Positions 24,931 through 34,722 are shown, numbered from the stretch's first letter. The stretch is 52,489 nucleotides of DNA from Fidelibacterota bacterium (GCA_016784025.1 JADHVL010000002.1:1-52489); one strand, 5' to 3'. Numbers and translations: made by a program. The notes: generated from the sequence alone by a model not told the origin.

Positions 24931-27786
24931 CTACGACACCGATTGCTTGATGATGGCTTCATGGACCAGGGATAGAAGTGACTGGTAGGATTTATCCGTA
25001 GCCAGAGTCATCCCCATTTCACAGGTTCTGCTGGTTGAATAATACCCATCGGCGTTAACGTCTACAATTTCCTTTGACTCCATCTCAGTAGCGCTTTCAG
25101 TTAATCCAGGAACCAATAACCCCCTATCCCCTGCAAATCCACAGCAACCAGTATCCATAGGAACGATGACCTCCTTGGCACAACGTTGGGCAATAGCGAC
25201 CATTTTATCCCCAAGACCCATATGTTGAGTTGAGCAGGTCATGTGTAAAACCACCTTTTGCTTCACATGCCACAGACTGAGTTTTTCAAGCACCACATCA
25301 TGGAGGTATTCCACCATGTCAAATATTTTTAGTGCCCGCCATCGGGCCAGATGGATTCCAGATAATATCTCATCATAATAGCCAAGATGCTTTGAGCAGG
25401 GGCTGGTATCCATGACGATGGGCAACTCACCTTCAAGGGAACTGATCCAGAGTTTCTCGGTTGTATGAATAGCAGCTTGCAAGGCGGCTTCTGAATAGCC
25501 TTTGGAACTAAAACTGAGACCACAGCAGAGATTTGAAACGTCCTGGGGATATCCGAAACCAATACCAGCGTTTGTGAGTATTTCTGCGAAAGCATCAGCA
25601 ACAGGTAGACCATCCTGATCAGGATTTGCCAGACTGCGCGTCACACAAGAGGGGAAGTAAATCACATCCAATTCTTTGGTCTGAGGAGGCAATACTCCCG
25701 TGGCCGATTTCAGTTGTGGATTTAGAGCAGGGATGGAACCTCGAGATATTTTGTTTAATGCTTTCAGACCTCGCTGAATATGCTCACTTCTCATAGCATA
25801 TCTCAGAGGGGTGATTAAGCGGAGTAGAGCTCTTACACTGCGTACGGTCCAGGTAAAATGTTTCTGGGCAATTCCATGAATGACCTTTGCAGGAGTCCCA
25901 TGGCTTTCTACTCGCAATTGCTTCATCATCAGGCCGGTATCAATATCCACAGGGCAACTCATGCTGCAGAGGCCATCTACTGCGCAGGTATCAATCCCGT
26001 AAAAACGATAGGACTTCTTCAGGCGTTTGATGCTGGTCTCATTGCCAGGCATCTCCCCCAGGCTTTCAACTTCTCGTAAAACACCAATACGTTGACGTGG
26101 GGTTAAGGTGAAGTCTTCAGAGGGACAAATCGGTTCACAGAGTCCGCATTCAATACAGGGATCAATGATGTCGTCAACCAGCGGAATAGGTTTGATGTTT
26201 TTTAAGTGTATTTGATCATCTCGGCTGATAAGTACATCAGGATTCAAAATGCCATTGGGATCCAGGAGCTCTTTAATATCCTGCATAACTTTGTAGGCTG
26301 TCGCGCCCCATTCCTTCTCAACAAAAGGCGCCATATTTCGACCGGTGCCATGCTCTGCCTTGAGGGAACCATCATATTTATCCACAACCATCTCAACCAG
26401 ATCAGACATGAAGGCCGCATAATTTTTAAGAGTATCGGTTTGATCTAGGTCCAGACTCAATTTGAAGTGAAGATTTCCATCGCCGGCATGGCCAAAAATC
26501 ACAGCATCATCATAGGCATAGCGAACGAATAAGGCTTGAAGATCTTTGATGGCCCTGGCGAGATCTTTCACCTTGAAACAGATATCTTCGCTGAGCACCG
26601 AAGTACCAGAAGGTCGCGTAGCAGCATGGTGGGGTCCCAATTCTCGTCGAATCTTCCAAAGCCGATCCCGTTGGATGGGATTGCTAAAAAACTGGGGGAT
26701 GCTGGAGGCATGTTTCTCGTTGATAATCTGTACCGCTGATTCCACCATGCCGTTCAATTCCTCAGTGTCATTCGATTGATATTCGATTAATAGCGCCGCA
26801 GAACCTGGAGCTATATACAAATTATTATCAAAGGGTAAACCAGGGAGATGTCTCACAGCTTTCAGAGCTGAATCATCCATGATTTCAAGAGCAGAACTTC
26901 CGACTTTCTTTAGTTTTGGAACCAGACGAGCTGCCTCAATGATGGAAGGGAGAAATATGAGGGCGGTAGCCTTTTGTGAATAAAGAGGAACTGTTTTTAA
27001 TGTCACTCTTGAGATGAATCCCAGGGTGCCCTCAGAGCCCACCATGAGATGTGCCAGGATATCCAGAGGTTCCTCATAGTCTAAAAAACTATTCAAGGAG
27101 TAACCCATGGTGTTCTTCAGCTTGTACTTATCCCGAATGCGTTGCCTGAGAGTCTCATTGTCCCTGATTTGATCCCGGAGACGAATGAGGCCTGCATGTA
27201 TTTTGGGAGCTTGAGACTGAAGCTTCGTTCTATCCTGGGGATTGGCAGAATTGAGAACCAGACCAGTTGGTAACACCATCTCCATGCCGGCCAGGGTGGC
27301 GTAGCTGTTATAGTGTGTTCCAGATCCAATTCCGCTGGCATTATTGGCCACAATACCACCAATCAAGGCTGAACGTATGGAGCCGGGGTCCGGACCAATT
27401 CGATACCCAAGTGCTTCGAGACGCTGATTTGCTCTGGCAGCCACAACACCAGGTTCCAGAACAATGTACTGGCCCTGTTCCAGGACGTCCATATTGCGCC
27501 AGCCCTGTTTGACCTCAACCAGAATGTCATGGGAGATAGCTTGACCGGAAAGGCTGGTCCCTCCCGCCCTGAATACCACGCCTCGGTTTCGCTTATTGGC
27601 TTCTCTAAAAATATGAGCGATATCTTTTATTGTTGAGGCTTTGATAACCATTTGAGGGAGTAGTCGGTATAACCCGGCATCCCTGGCATAGGCATAGCGG
27701 TGGATCAGATCAGTAAATACGGATGCTTTGGGGAGCACCTTTTTGAGTGCCCGAAGGGTGAGTCTTCTAGAGTTTTTAATATCCAT
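24931..27786 (-). CDS. FAD/Fe-S D-2-hydroxyacid dehydrogenase (Dld-II/glycolate-oxidase-like fusion)
   Basis: A 951-residue protein that probably oxidises D-lactate, glycolate or another D-2-hydroxyacid and passes electrons to the quinone pool. Domains in order: FAD-binding type 4 (about 40-180, with FRAGGTSLSGQAI and GGIVANNASGIGSG), FAD-oxidase C-terminal (about 250-510, with IFGHAGDGNLHFKL and HGTGRNMAPFVE), a two-cluster ferredoxin part (CIECGLCEPICP and CAVDGLCSMSCP), and two CCG domains (CCGLSFSSKG and CCGFAGDRG). This single-chain layout matches Shewanella Dld-II and resembles GlpC/GlcF fused to GlcD. There are no membrane segments, so membrane contact would be peripheral. No lactate permease is adjacent. 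Confidence 0.9.
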   Translation of the reverse strand: MDIKNSRRLTLRALKKVLPKASVFTDLIHRYAYARDAGLYRLLPQMVIKASTIKDIAHIFREANKRNRGVVFRAGGTSLSGQAISHDILVEVKQGWRNMDVLEQGQYIVLEPGVVAARANQRLEALGYRIGPDPGSIRSALIGGIVANNASGIGSGTHYNSYATLAGMEMVLPTGLVLNSANPQDRTKLQSQAPKIHAGLIRLRDQIRDNETLRQRIRDKYKLKNTMGYSLNSFLDYEEPLDILAHLMVGSEGTLGFISRVTLKTVPLYSQKATALIFLPSIIEAARLVPKLKKVGSSALEIMDDSALKAVRHLPGLPFDNNLYIAPGSAALLIEYQSNDTEELNGMVESAVQIINEKHASSIPQFFSNPIQRDRLWKIRRELGPHHAATRPSGTSVLSEDICFKVKDLARAIKDLQALFVRYAYDDAVIFGHAGDGNLHFKLSLDLDQTDTLKNYAAFMSDLVEMVVDKYDGSLKAEHGTGRNMAPFVEKEWGATAYKVMQDIKELLDPNGILNPDVLISRDDQIHLKNIKPIPLVDDIIDPCIECGLCEPICPSEDFTLTPRQRIGVLREVESLGEMPGNETSIKRLKKSYRFYGIDTCAVDGLCSMSCPVDIDTGLMMKQLRVESHGTPAKVIHGIAQKHFTWTVRSVRALLRLITPLRYAMRSEHIQRGLKALNKISRGSIPALNPQLKSATGVLPPQTKELDVIYFPSCVTRSLANPDQDGLPVADAFAEILTNAGIGFGYPQDVSNLCCGLSFSSKGYSEAALQAAIHTTEKLWISSLEGELPIVMDTSPCSKHLGYYDEILSGIHLARWRALKIFDMVEYLHDVVLEKLSLWHVKQKVVLHMTCSTQHMGLGDKMVAIAQRCAKEVIVPMDTGCCGFAGDRGLLVPGLTESATEMESKEIVDVNADGYYSTSRTCEMGMTLATDKSYQSLLSLVHEAIIKQSVS

Positions 27787-27826
27787 GGGCTAAATGATTG
27801 AATGGATATAGCACATTAGATAACCA

Positions 27827-28450
27827 TTAATTAAAAGTGAGTGTGAGAATTCTTTCTGTAACAGTTGAGACAGGTAGACAGGCAGGATTAATAGCAATAT
27901 CATTCACAGTGGAAATCGTACGCTCATCATTGCTTAGCATGGATTCATAGATGACTTCCAGATGATCACTTGATACGCTTAAGGTTCCGTCGATATCTAA
28001 AGCATCAAGGACTAGATCGAGGGTGAATACACCTGTGGTGGTATCAGCAGACCATATTCCGTCTGATCCAAGATCTGAGACGAGTATAATTGGTTCACAT
28101 CCGGTTCCCCAGTTAACTGGTAATCTACCAGCAAGGGTCCCAGTCAGGTCATCTCTCAAAGTCACTTTACCCCCGATGGAATCAGCACCCGTATCTGTAT
28201 AAAGATCTGATTCAACCAGGATCAATGTCCCGGCAGTAATGGTAACAGAGTCCACACCATCCTGGGGAGTAATAAAGGCCAGGGTTGTGTCACGAAGTGT
28301 GGTTGCCTCCACATTAATGGTCATCTCCGCTAAAGTATATTCTCCAGTCAGCGGATGGTTGTTTTCAGGAGTAGCTTCATCATCCTCACAGCCAATCAAC
28401 AATCCTCCAATGATTGAAATGATTAATCCAGCTCTAATGATATTTAACAT
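27827..28450 (-). CDS. Small lipoprotein, unknown function
   Basis: The frame opens at a GTG (28459), but the ATG at 28450 sits 8 bases after AAGGAG and begins the signal peptide MLNIIRAGLIISIIGG, so I place the start there (207 residues). The lipobox is LLIGC. The mature part is acidic and Thr/Asp-rich with beta-strand character (GTLILVESDLYTDTGAD, GKVTLRDDLTGTLAGRL, TGVFTLDLVLDALD), resembling the lipocalin-like META/DUF small lipoproteins often found in FCB bacteria. Two Cys remain in the mature part (GTGCEP and NPACLP). The strong hairpin at 28469-28498 lies between it and the upstream FadL gene, so it is probably transcribed separately. Confidence 0.75.
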   Translation of the reverse strand: MLNIIRAGLIISIIGGLLIGCEDDEATPENNHPLTGEYTLAEMTINVEATTLRDTTLAFITPQDGVDSVTITAGTLILVESDLYTDTGADSIGGKVTLRDDLTGTLAGRLPVNWGTGCEPIILVSDLGSDGIWSADTTTGVFTLDLVLDALDIDGTLSVSSDHLEVIYESMLSNDERTISTVNDIAINPACLPVSTVTERILTLTFN

Positions 28451-28468
28451 GATAGTCACTCCTTAAGA

Positions 28469-28498
28469 GCAAAAAGGCCGCAGGAGCGGCCTTTTTGC
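28469..28498 (-). terminator. Strong terminator after the FadL-type porin gene
   Basis: A perfect 13-base stem (GCAAAAAGGCCGC) with an AGGA loop on the plus strand. The T-rich arm at its end gives the U-run on either strand. It sits 18 bases beyond the stop of the minus-strand porin gene and just upstream of the lipoprotein gene's ribosome binding site. Confidence 0.9.
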
Positions 28499-28516
28499 AC
28501 ATCTTTAACGTATTAC

Positions 28517-30115
28517 TTAAAAACTTTTCTGAAGACCGAATGCAATAACTGTGGCGGTTTTCATATAGGTTTCGTTTCCAGTAGCACCACCTCGGTACAA
28601 CACATTAGCCTTTGAACCTTCTTCATAAGCTGTGTTTGAAAAAGCAAGGGTTACAGCCATCTTTGGATTCAGGCTGTATTTTGCTCCAACACCCATTGTA
28701 TTTGAATTCAGGCTATAGCTAAGGTCTGTCTGATATGCTTCCAGGGCACCACTTGTAGCAATGAGGTATCCACCACTGAGCAGAAGAGATTCGTTCAGTG
28801 CAAATTCAACACCGAAAGCAATTTCAGTACCATTTTCGACATTGGCTTCTTTACCATCCCAATCAACATCTTCATTGAAGTACATATTGTAATCAAAAGC
28901 GATATTCAGTGAAGGCATAGCCAGGTAGGACAATCCAATTCCCAATAAGGCAGGCATGTCAGCATTAGTCTCAGCACCATCAGGGAAAAGACCTGATCCA
29001 TCAACTACGGTTTCATTTGTGAGTAGTAAAGGTGCCATCATTTCATAGCGAACACCAATATTGAGCTTATCCATAAGACTGATGTTCAAGCCAACGATAG
29101 GAGCAAAACCAGAACCGGTCTGCTTGGCCTCAACCTCAACATCTGCAGTTTGGGCTGCGTTGGTTGTCATAGCGTCTGCGTTGGCAGTATAACCTGCTGC
29201 AGCTTGAGTATAAGCACCAATGGCGATAGCTGGGGTCCAGGTTGCGGGATCCCATCCGGGAACACCTAATTGTGCAAAACCTGCACCGATGGCATCAACA
29301 TTTGCTTGAGGAATTAGACCACCAAGAACCAGATTGTTAAAATTTTCATTCTCAGCAGCTGTTCCAACGAATGGTTGTAGTGCAGCAGCGCCACCAGTGG
29401 CTGAAGCAGCAGCACCATTCAAGGCACCAGCTATTGTGCTAAAAAATACTGTGGCTGATGTCATGGATCCATCAGCAACACCAGGATAGGTGGGATCGAT
29501 CATGATATCTTTGATGTAACCTTCATAATTGTTTGTGGCCATAAAATAGCGCACACCAGCAGACACGGAAATCATGTCATTGATGGCATATGAAGCAGAA
29601 GCCTGACCGCCCATGTAGATGGATGAGCCTGTAAAATCAACATCAAAACTGTAGTCAGTGGTAGGGATTCCTGCGGCAGCTAAGCCAGCAGGGATAGCCG
29701 ATACTGGACCTTCAAAGGAAGGTAAACCATCTTCAAATACAGCCCCACCGCCACCACCAACAGGTACAAAACCGGCTGATAAAACCAGTTTGTCCATTTT
29801 GTAGGCGAAGTAAAAGTTGGGAAAAACAGGTGCAAAGGTAGTCCCCTCATAGGTATCACTATGTAGGAACCCTAAATCACTGGTAATCGTTCTACCCTGA
29901 CTAATCGTTTGATTACTCAAGTATAGATGCATCCCGTTGTCCAGTTTGGTCAATCCAGCTGGGTTAAAGAATACGGCGTCAAGATCTGTAGAGGCACCGC
30001 GAGCCATCATGCGAATTTGTTCAGCACTCTGATTCGTGTTTTCTACCATACCGCCACCAAATGCGATGCTGATCATCAGCAGAAGGGGTAATACGCGCAA
30101 AAGCTTACTCATCAT
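28517..30115 (-). CDS. OmpP1/FadL-family outer-membrane transporter
   Basis: Outer-membrane barrel of the FadL/TodX family, which lets hydrophobic molecules such as fatty acids cross laterally. The frame opens at 30184, but the ATG at 30115 (MMSKLLRVLPLLL) has an AAGGAG ribosome binding site and gives a clean signal peptide. Family marks are the Asn-Pro-Ala motif FFNPAGL near the N-terminus, ASASYAINDMISVSAGVRYF, the ASYLAMPSLNIAFDYN-like strand and the final aromatic KSF. The mature protein is about 510 residues, longer than usual, because of an Ala-rich insert (about residues 210-330) likely to be a surface loop. A strong terminator follows. Confidence 0.88.
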   Translation of the reverse strand: MMSKLLRVLPLLLMISIAFGGGMVENTNQSAEQIRMMARGASTDLDAVFFNPAGLTKLDNGMHLYLSNQTISQGRTITSDLGFLHSDTYEGTTFAPVFPNFYFAYKMDKLVLSAGFVPVGGGGGAVFEDGLPSFEGPVSAIPAGLAAAGIPTTDYSFDVDFTGSSIYMGGQASASYAINDMISVSAGVRYFMATNNYEGYIKDIMIDPTYPGVADGSMTSATVFFSTIAGALNGAAASATGGAAALQPFVGTAAENENFNNLVLGGLIPQANVDAIGAGFAQLGVPGWDPATWTPAIAIGAYTQAAAGYTANADAMTTNAAQTADVEVEAKQTGSGFAPIVGLNISLMDKLNIGVRYEMMAPLLLTNETVVDGSGLFPDGAETNADMPALLGIGLSYLAMPSLNIAFDYNMYFNEDVDWDGKEANVENGTEIAFGVEFALNESLLLSGGYLIATSGALEAYQTDLSYSLNSNTMGVGAKYSLNPKMAVTLAFSNTAYEEGSKANVLYRGGATGNETYMKTATVIAFGLQKSF

Positions 30116-30252
30116 TTTCTCTCCTTGTTTTATTGTCTTAATACAGAATCGACTTGAATATCCGTATCTGTTTAAAGTGATCACGTAAAATAGAAGTGCT
30201 TTTCAACGAAGCAAATTAAAATGTGCTTATGTAAATTGCTCCAGTTTGTAAA

Positions 30253-30711
30253 TTAAAATTGAACATACCAGTCGGTCTGTTCGTTTATTTGTTTCTCACG
30301 GATTACAATCCCCCGTGGTGCAGAGTTTTCAGGAATGACAATATAGTTTTGAATTTCCTGAAATAATTCTTCGTTTGCCAGCAATTGAGCCGGGTCTAGT
30401 AGTAAGCCAATCACCATAAGTTGATACTCTCCGGTTTCCAGTTGGATAAAATAATCAACACGAGATGTACCAGAATTAATGGGGTCACTGTAGGTAATAA
30501 AATAGTCAATAACCTTGTATCCTGGTTCATCGATACGTTCAAAATCCAGGCTTTTATCGAATACAACAACCACAGCACCTTCAAGTGAATCTGACCAACT
30601 CTCAAAGATGACCCTTCCCTCAACACCGGCGATGGCTTCCAGGCTTTCTGGTTTTTCACAGGCAGTCATTGATATGAGTGATACAATAATAAAGGTGAGG
30701 GCAAAACGCAT
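30253..30711 (-). CDS. Small lipoprotein coupled to the TonB receptor
   Basis: A 152-residue lipoprotein; the signal peptide ends in SMTAC (Cys18). The mature part starts with an Ig/carboxypeptidase-regulatory-like strand pattern (GVEGRVIFESWSDSLEGAVVVVFDK), then acidic beta-rich sequence. I do not recognise a named family. Its first base is shared with the last base of the TonB receptor stop codon, so the two are translationally coupled. It may be a surface-exposed lipoprotein partner of the receptor, as SusD-like proteins are for SusC, but it is much shorter than SusD and has no TPR. Confidence 0.7.
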   Translation of the reverse strand: MRFALTFIIVSLISMTACEKPESLEAIAGVEGRVIFESWSDSLEGAVVVVFDKSLDFERIDEPGYKVIDYFITYSDPINSGTSRVDYFIQLETGEYQLMVIGLLLDPAQLLANEELFQEIQNYIVIPENSAPRGIVIREKQINEQTDWYVQF

Positions 30712-32927
30712 CAGAAGCGCCTCTCAATAGTGAAGGTTGCAATGCGCTCCTCTTCAATATTTCGCTCGAGCTGGGTATAGTAGTATTGGAAGACATTCTC
30801 CACCCGCATAAGAAAATGCCAGTCGTGATAGGAGCTTCCAATCCCAACGTTCATTATGTGAATGGGAACCCGGGCATCAGCGCCAGTGAGATCGTTTTCT
30901 TGAAAAAGTTCCACGCTTTCCATGCGGCTCAGGTATCGATATTCAATAGAAGCATCCATTCCCCAATAGTGTATCCCCATGGAGCTGATCCAGTGATATC
31001 GATGACGATATGACAAAGTATCCAGAATCTCACCCTCGGCATCTGTTTCCATTGGATCCAAGATGGTAAATGCCGACTTGTAATCTATGAGATTGTTGAA
31101 GGCACTTAAGCCCAGACCCAGTTCCAGACCCATAATCCGGGCATCGGCGATATTCGTAAAGTGAATGACAGCATCCGAATTGGGGACTGGCTCTATGAAA
31201 TTTTCAAATTTGTTATGGAAAATGGCTGCGTCCAATTTGATTAAATCCAGAACGCCCATCTGCCCCGCAAGCAGGGTCAGTCCAAACTCACGGTTTATGC
31301 TGGTCTCTGAAATCAAATCCGGGTTGGGTTCAACAGTAAATATACTTCTACGGGCTGATGTAAACATTTCAGCTACTGTGGGAACCCGAAATCCCTTACC
31401 AGTGGATATGCGTAGACCCAGCCAGGGAGTAGGCTTCCAATTGAGGGCAAGTTGTGGCGTAAAAACCTCATCCTGACTCTTTCCATCAACTTGATATGTT
31501 TCCCAGCGAGATCCTGCAGAAAGTGTAAATTGGCGCAATCTTTTTTCCATAAGCAGGAAAGTGGCGAAAGAGCTGCTGTTGTGATCACCAAATATTTGGG
31601 CACTCACATTATTCTGCTGCAGGGTCAGTCCAAAAATACTGGTGAGACTACTGGTCCAACTCTTACTGGCCTGCACTTCTTCATAGAAGCGATTTTCGTT
31701 TGAGTAATTTGGGTCTGCACCAAAATTAGTCCATTCATTCCAGTATGCGCTGGTCTTGGTTTTTATGGCCAGATCCGGGGAATACACATAGTTGTAGTGA
31801 CCATTGAGGACAATTTTCGTACCCTGGGTACCATCTTTTGAAGATCCTTCAGGTGCTTCAAAGGGATTGGCAGAACTCTTCCAAATTGAGGTTAATCCAG
31901 CTTTGTCATCAAGGATGTTCACAAAAAAGGCGGCGGAATGGGCACTACCAAAATTCAATTTGAGTTTGGCAGAAATATTGACAGCCTCTTCCCAGTTCAA
32001 TTCCATAAATCCATCATCGCTCCGTTTTTGAACCCGAATCCAGGCTGCATGATTACCTATGCTCCGCGAATGGGATATCTCTGTATTGTACAATAATCCA
32101 CGTGATTCACGCCACCGCCATTCATCAATACGGGGATGACTATAAACACCAATTTTCGTTGAAATTCTGGTCTCCGGTTTAAGGGGGGCATTGCGCGTGA
32201 TGATGTTGACGACCCCTCCCATGGCACTGGATCCATATAGGGCCGAGCCACCTGATTTTACAATCTCAACCCGATCTACTTCTGAAGTTGGAATGGTAGC
32301 CCAGGTCACATTGCCTGCAGCACTTCCCAGCATGGGAATTCCATCAAGCAAAAGCAGGGAGCGGGTACCGGCACCCATGGTATAACCTGAAGTGCCCCTG
32401 ATATTTAATTGACCCTTGATTGTCGATACTCCTGATTCATAGGACAGTATATCTATCATGCTAACGACTGCTTTGGCCTGTATTTCCCGGGGACCTATGG
32501 CTGAAACTGAAAACGGAGACTGAAGGATATCCTGTTCTTTGCGGCTGGAGGTGACAACCACTTGAGGAGATGCCAGGACATTTAATTTTAACTGGACTGA
32601 CAGTTGAACGGGAACATCAAGGACAACCCCAATATTTTTCTCATTGTAAGGTGCATAGCCCATCATTGAGAACGAAAGGGTATACTCTCCCGGGCTCAAG
32701 CCACTCAATTGGTAATATCCATCAAGATTGCTGGTGGTTCCAAAGGAGCTGCCCTGAATGTGAATGTTTACACCAGGTAGTCCTTCACCTGTTTTGGCAT
32801 CGGTCACCCTACCTTGAACGCTTCCTGTGGACTGTCCAAATCCTGCAACAGACAAAATGCTCAACAGCAAGATCAGACATAGTACTGGTCTTAAGGGTTT
32901 TACCTTTTGATAAATATGTATATTCAT
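30711..32927 (-). CDS. TonB-dependent outer-membrane receptor
   Basis: Imports a scarce nutrient across the outer membrane using TonB energy. The frame opens at 32972; I take Met16 (32927), which begins the signal peptide ending at AGFGQ. Next come a carboxypeptidase-regulatory-like domain (about 33-120, GSVQGRVTDAKTGEGLPGVNI), a plug domain (about 130-245, LNIRGTSGYTMGAGTRSLLLLDGIP and GGSALYGSSAMGGVVNIIT), and a 22-strand barrel ending in the aromatic RRF. The ligand is not evident. It is smaller than SusC-type receptors and lacks an STN domain, so a metal complex or cofactor is as likely as a glycan. No riboswitch fits in the short upstream gap. It is coupled to a small lipoprotein gene. 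Confidence 0.92.
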   Translation of the reverse strand: MNIHIYQKVKPLRPVLCLILLLSILSVAGFGQSTGSVQGRVTDAKTGEGLPGVNIHIQGSSFGTTSNLDGYYQLSGLSPGEYTLSFSMMGYAPYNEKNIGVVLDVPVQLSVQLKLNVLASPQVVVTSSRKEQDILQSPFSVSAIGPREIQAKAVVSMIDILSYESGVSTIKGQLNIRGTSGYTMGAGTRSLLLLDGIPMLGSAAGNVTWATIPTSEVDRVEIVKSGGSALYGSSAMGGVVNIITRNAPLKPETRISTKIGVYSHPRIDEWRWRESRGLLYNTEISHSRSIGNHAAWIRVQKRSDDGFMELNWEEAVNISAKLKLNFGSAHSAAFFVNILDDKAGLTSIWKSSANPFEAPEGSSKDGTQGTKIVLNGHYNYVYSPDLAIKTKTSAYWNEWTNFGADPNYSNENRFYEEVQASKSWTSSLTSIFGLTLQQNNVSAQIFGDHNSSSFATFLLMEKRLRQFTLSAGSRWETYQVDGKSQDEVFTPQLALNWKPTPWLGLRISTGKGFRVPTVAEMFTSARRSIFTVEPNPDLISETSINREFGLTLLAGQMGVLDLIKLDAAIFHNKFENFIEPVPNSDAVIHFTNIADARIMGLELGLGLSAFNNLIDYKSAFTILDPMETDAEGEILDTLSYRHRYHWISSMGIHYWGMDASIEYRYLSRMESVELFQENDLTGADARVPIHIMNVGIGSSYHDWHFLMRVENVFQYYYTQLERNIEEERIATFTIERRF

Positions 32928-33009
32928 GAAGTTGGCGAATATAGAATTGTTAATTAAGTCACACAATGGCAATTAAAACGAGGATCACTGCATAAAAAAA
33001 GAACCATGC

Positions 33010-33699
33010 TTACATATGTTTTGTAGCATTGCGAACCACTTCCTTGGTGGTCGATTCACCATATTCATCCAAAAACGAGCGCACAAAGTTCTGATCTATT
33101 TTTGAGTATTCTCTCATAACCCAGCCAACAGCTGTCTTGCAAAATCGTTCTTCCCTCTGAATCAGAATCTCAGATAGATCTTGGACATGGTTTTTATGGT
33201 CCTTTAACGTTTTACACTGTGCAAATGGAACTAACGAAGCCCTCGCTTTCCAAAGATAAGTATCCTTGTTCCAAAGTTGAAAAGTAGGGATAGCCGTTTG
33301 GGGATGATTATCAATTATTGGGCTTAGAAGTCTAACACAAAGCCAATCACAGACATTCCAGTCATTGATCCAGTGTTCATCAAACCATTTTGAAATCATT
33401 GCGAGAAGTTGCACTGGTGGGTGGTTTTGACCATATAACTGGATAAAGAGTATAGCTGCCAGCTTGAAGTCTGTATATTCATTTCTCATTAATTCATCTA
33501 AAACCTGCTCTTGATGAGTAAAAGGTTGTTTGCTTAGTTCAAACTTACGCTCCTCAGCTTTGAGAATTTCTCTAATTATTGGAATGCCAACACCAAGAGA
33601 TTTAATGTCATGTTTGACATAGTTCTCCAACCATTTCGCTTTTTTGCTATCCTGGTGTTCCCTTAAGCGGGTGGATATTTGTTTTGTATATGATGACAA
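33010..33699 (-). CDS. DNA alkylation repair protein (AlkD-like HEAT-repeat glycosylase)
   Basis: AlkD-like proteins remove alkylated bases such as 3-methyladenine and 7-methylguanine using a HEAT-repeat scaffold. The 229 residues are almost all helical, with family-like blocks KAKWLENYVKHDIKSLGVGIP, LDELMRNEYTDFKLAAILFI, WNVCDWLCVRLLSPII, RASLVPFAQC and CKTAVGWVMREYSKIDQNFV. The WNVCDW and GWVMRE regions correspond to where AlkD holds its catalytic Asp and Trp/Arg cleft, though I cannot align them exactly. The gene begins 18 bases after the DUF58 gene ends, so it may be co-transcribed although unrelated in function. Confidence 0.8.
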   Translation of the reverse strand: MSSYTKQISTRLREHQDSKKAKWLENYVKHDIKSLGVGIPIIREILKAEERKFELSKQPFTHQEQVLDELMRNEYTDFKLAAILFIQLYGQNHPPVQLLAMISKWFDEHWINDWNVCDWLCVRLLSPIIDNHPQTAIPTFQLWNKDTYLWKARASLVPFAQCKTLKDHKNHVQDLSEILIQREERFCKTAVGWVMREYSKIDQNFVRSFLDEYGESTTKEVVRNATKHM

Positions 33700-33717
33700 C
33701 AGATGAATTCGGTTTGT

Positions 33718-34614
33718 TTATCTAACAGAGTGACGTTTATTCAGATAGGCCAGTAATGCCACGTCAAGTGATTGATCCGTCGTTAACGGAACATAATCCA
33801 CATGCTGTTCACGACTCCGTGCGCCCAGCTTGGTTCTAAAATCATCTACAGCGGTCTGATAGTCCTTTTGAATATGCCAGGGTTCCGTTGCCATGATCTC
33901 ACCTGATTCCATATCCTTGAATTTAGCCTGGGCATCAAAGGCAAAATCCACTTCACGGGGGTCCAGAATGTGGAACACCAGGACTTCATGCCTATCATGT
34001 CTGAAATGTTTGAGTCCATTGAGAATATTGTCAAGATCATCAAGCATATCTGAGATGATGATAACCAGACCTCTACGGTTGATACGATCAGCGAGATGAT
34101 GAAGACTATGACCAATGGCGGTTTCCTCACCTGGAGTGACATGTTCGAGATGGGTGAGAATATTATTCAGCATGGAGGGCCGTGATGAAGGTCGGATATG
34201 AGTACGAATCTCTGTATCAAAGAGGGTGAGGCCGACTGCATCCTGTTGTCGGAGTAAGAGATAGGTAAGCGCTGCAGAGAGATAGCTGCCATACTGCAAT
34301 TTGGTGATATCTCCAGAAGCATAGGCCATGGATTTGGACATATCTAGCATGAGGTGGGCTTTGAGATTGGTCTCTTCTTCAAATTGTTTGACATAGAAGC
34401 GATCGGTTTTGCCATAGAGACGCCAGTCTAGATAGCGTAGGTTATCCCCGGGACCATAGGCTCGGTGCTCCGCAAACTCTACTGAGAATCCATGATAGGG
34501 GCTTTTGTGGAGACCCACAATGAACCCCTCAACCACCATACGAGCCCTGAGCTGCATATTAGCCAGGGTCGCCAGGGTACGGGGATTCAAATATTTTCGT
34601 TTATCAGTCGCCAC
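33718..34614 (-). CDS. DUF58 protein (VWA-like, MoxR-associated)
   Basis: A 298-residue cytosolic protein of the DUF58 family, usually encoded beside a MoxR ATPase and thought to help assemble or chaperone envelope complexes. The hallmark YGPGDNLRYLDWRLYGKTDRFYVKQFEEE region (about residues 53-82; key residues GD, DWR and K) is present. A von Willebrand A-like fold follows with the MIDAS-like DMSKSM and a later IISDMLDD. There is no N-terminal membrane segment, so this is the short soluble form. Here a 3-kb protease/barrel gene separates it from moxR. The BatA/BatB-type VWA membrane genes common in this cluster are absent. Confidence 0.88.
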   Translation of the reverse strand: MATDKRKYLNPRTLATLANMQLRARMVVEGFIVGLHKSPYHGFSVEFAEHRAYGPGDNLRYLDWRLYGKTDRFYVKQFEEETNLKAHLMLDMSKSMAYASGDITKLQYGSYLSAALTYLLLRQQDAVGLTLFDTEIRTHIRPSSRPSMLNNILTHLEHVTPGEETAIGHSLHHLADRINRRGLVIIISDMLDDLDNILNGLKHFRHDRHEVLVFHILDPREVDFAFDAQAKFKDMESGEIMATEPWHIQKDYQTAVDDFRTKLGARSREQHVDYVPLTTDQSLDVALLAYLNKRHSVR

Positions 34615-34649
34615 TTTTTTCCTTCACATTCACTATAACTAATATAGAA

Positions 34650-34699
34650 TTTCACACTTCGAATTCCCTCTCTTCGTTCGGCCTCAGTGTGACACTTTG
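34650..34699. repeat. Dispersed intergenic palindromic repeat, family 1, degenerate copy D
   Basis: TTCACACTTCGAATTCCCTC and GGCCTCAGTGTGACA match pieces of copies A and B. The copy is short and imperfect. It lies next to the heptamer array. Confidence 0.5.
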
Positions 34700-34722
34700 C
34701 TCCCAACCTTTAACTTCTACTT

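Noticed and set aside
32928..33009. Cobalamin riboswitch before the TonB receptor
   Set aside because: The upstream gene ends only about 80 bases away from the receptor start and no B12-box-like sequence is visible.
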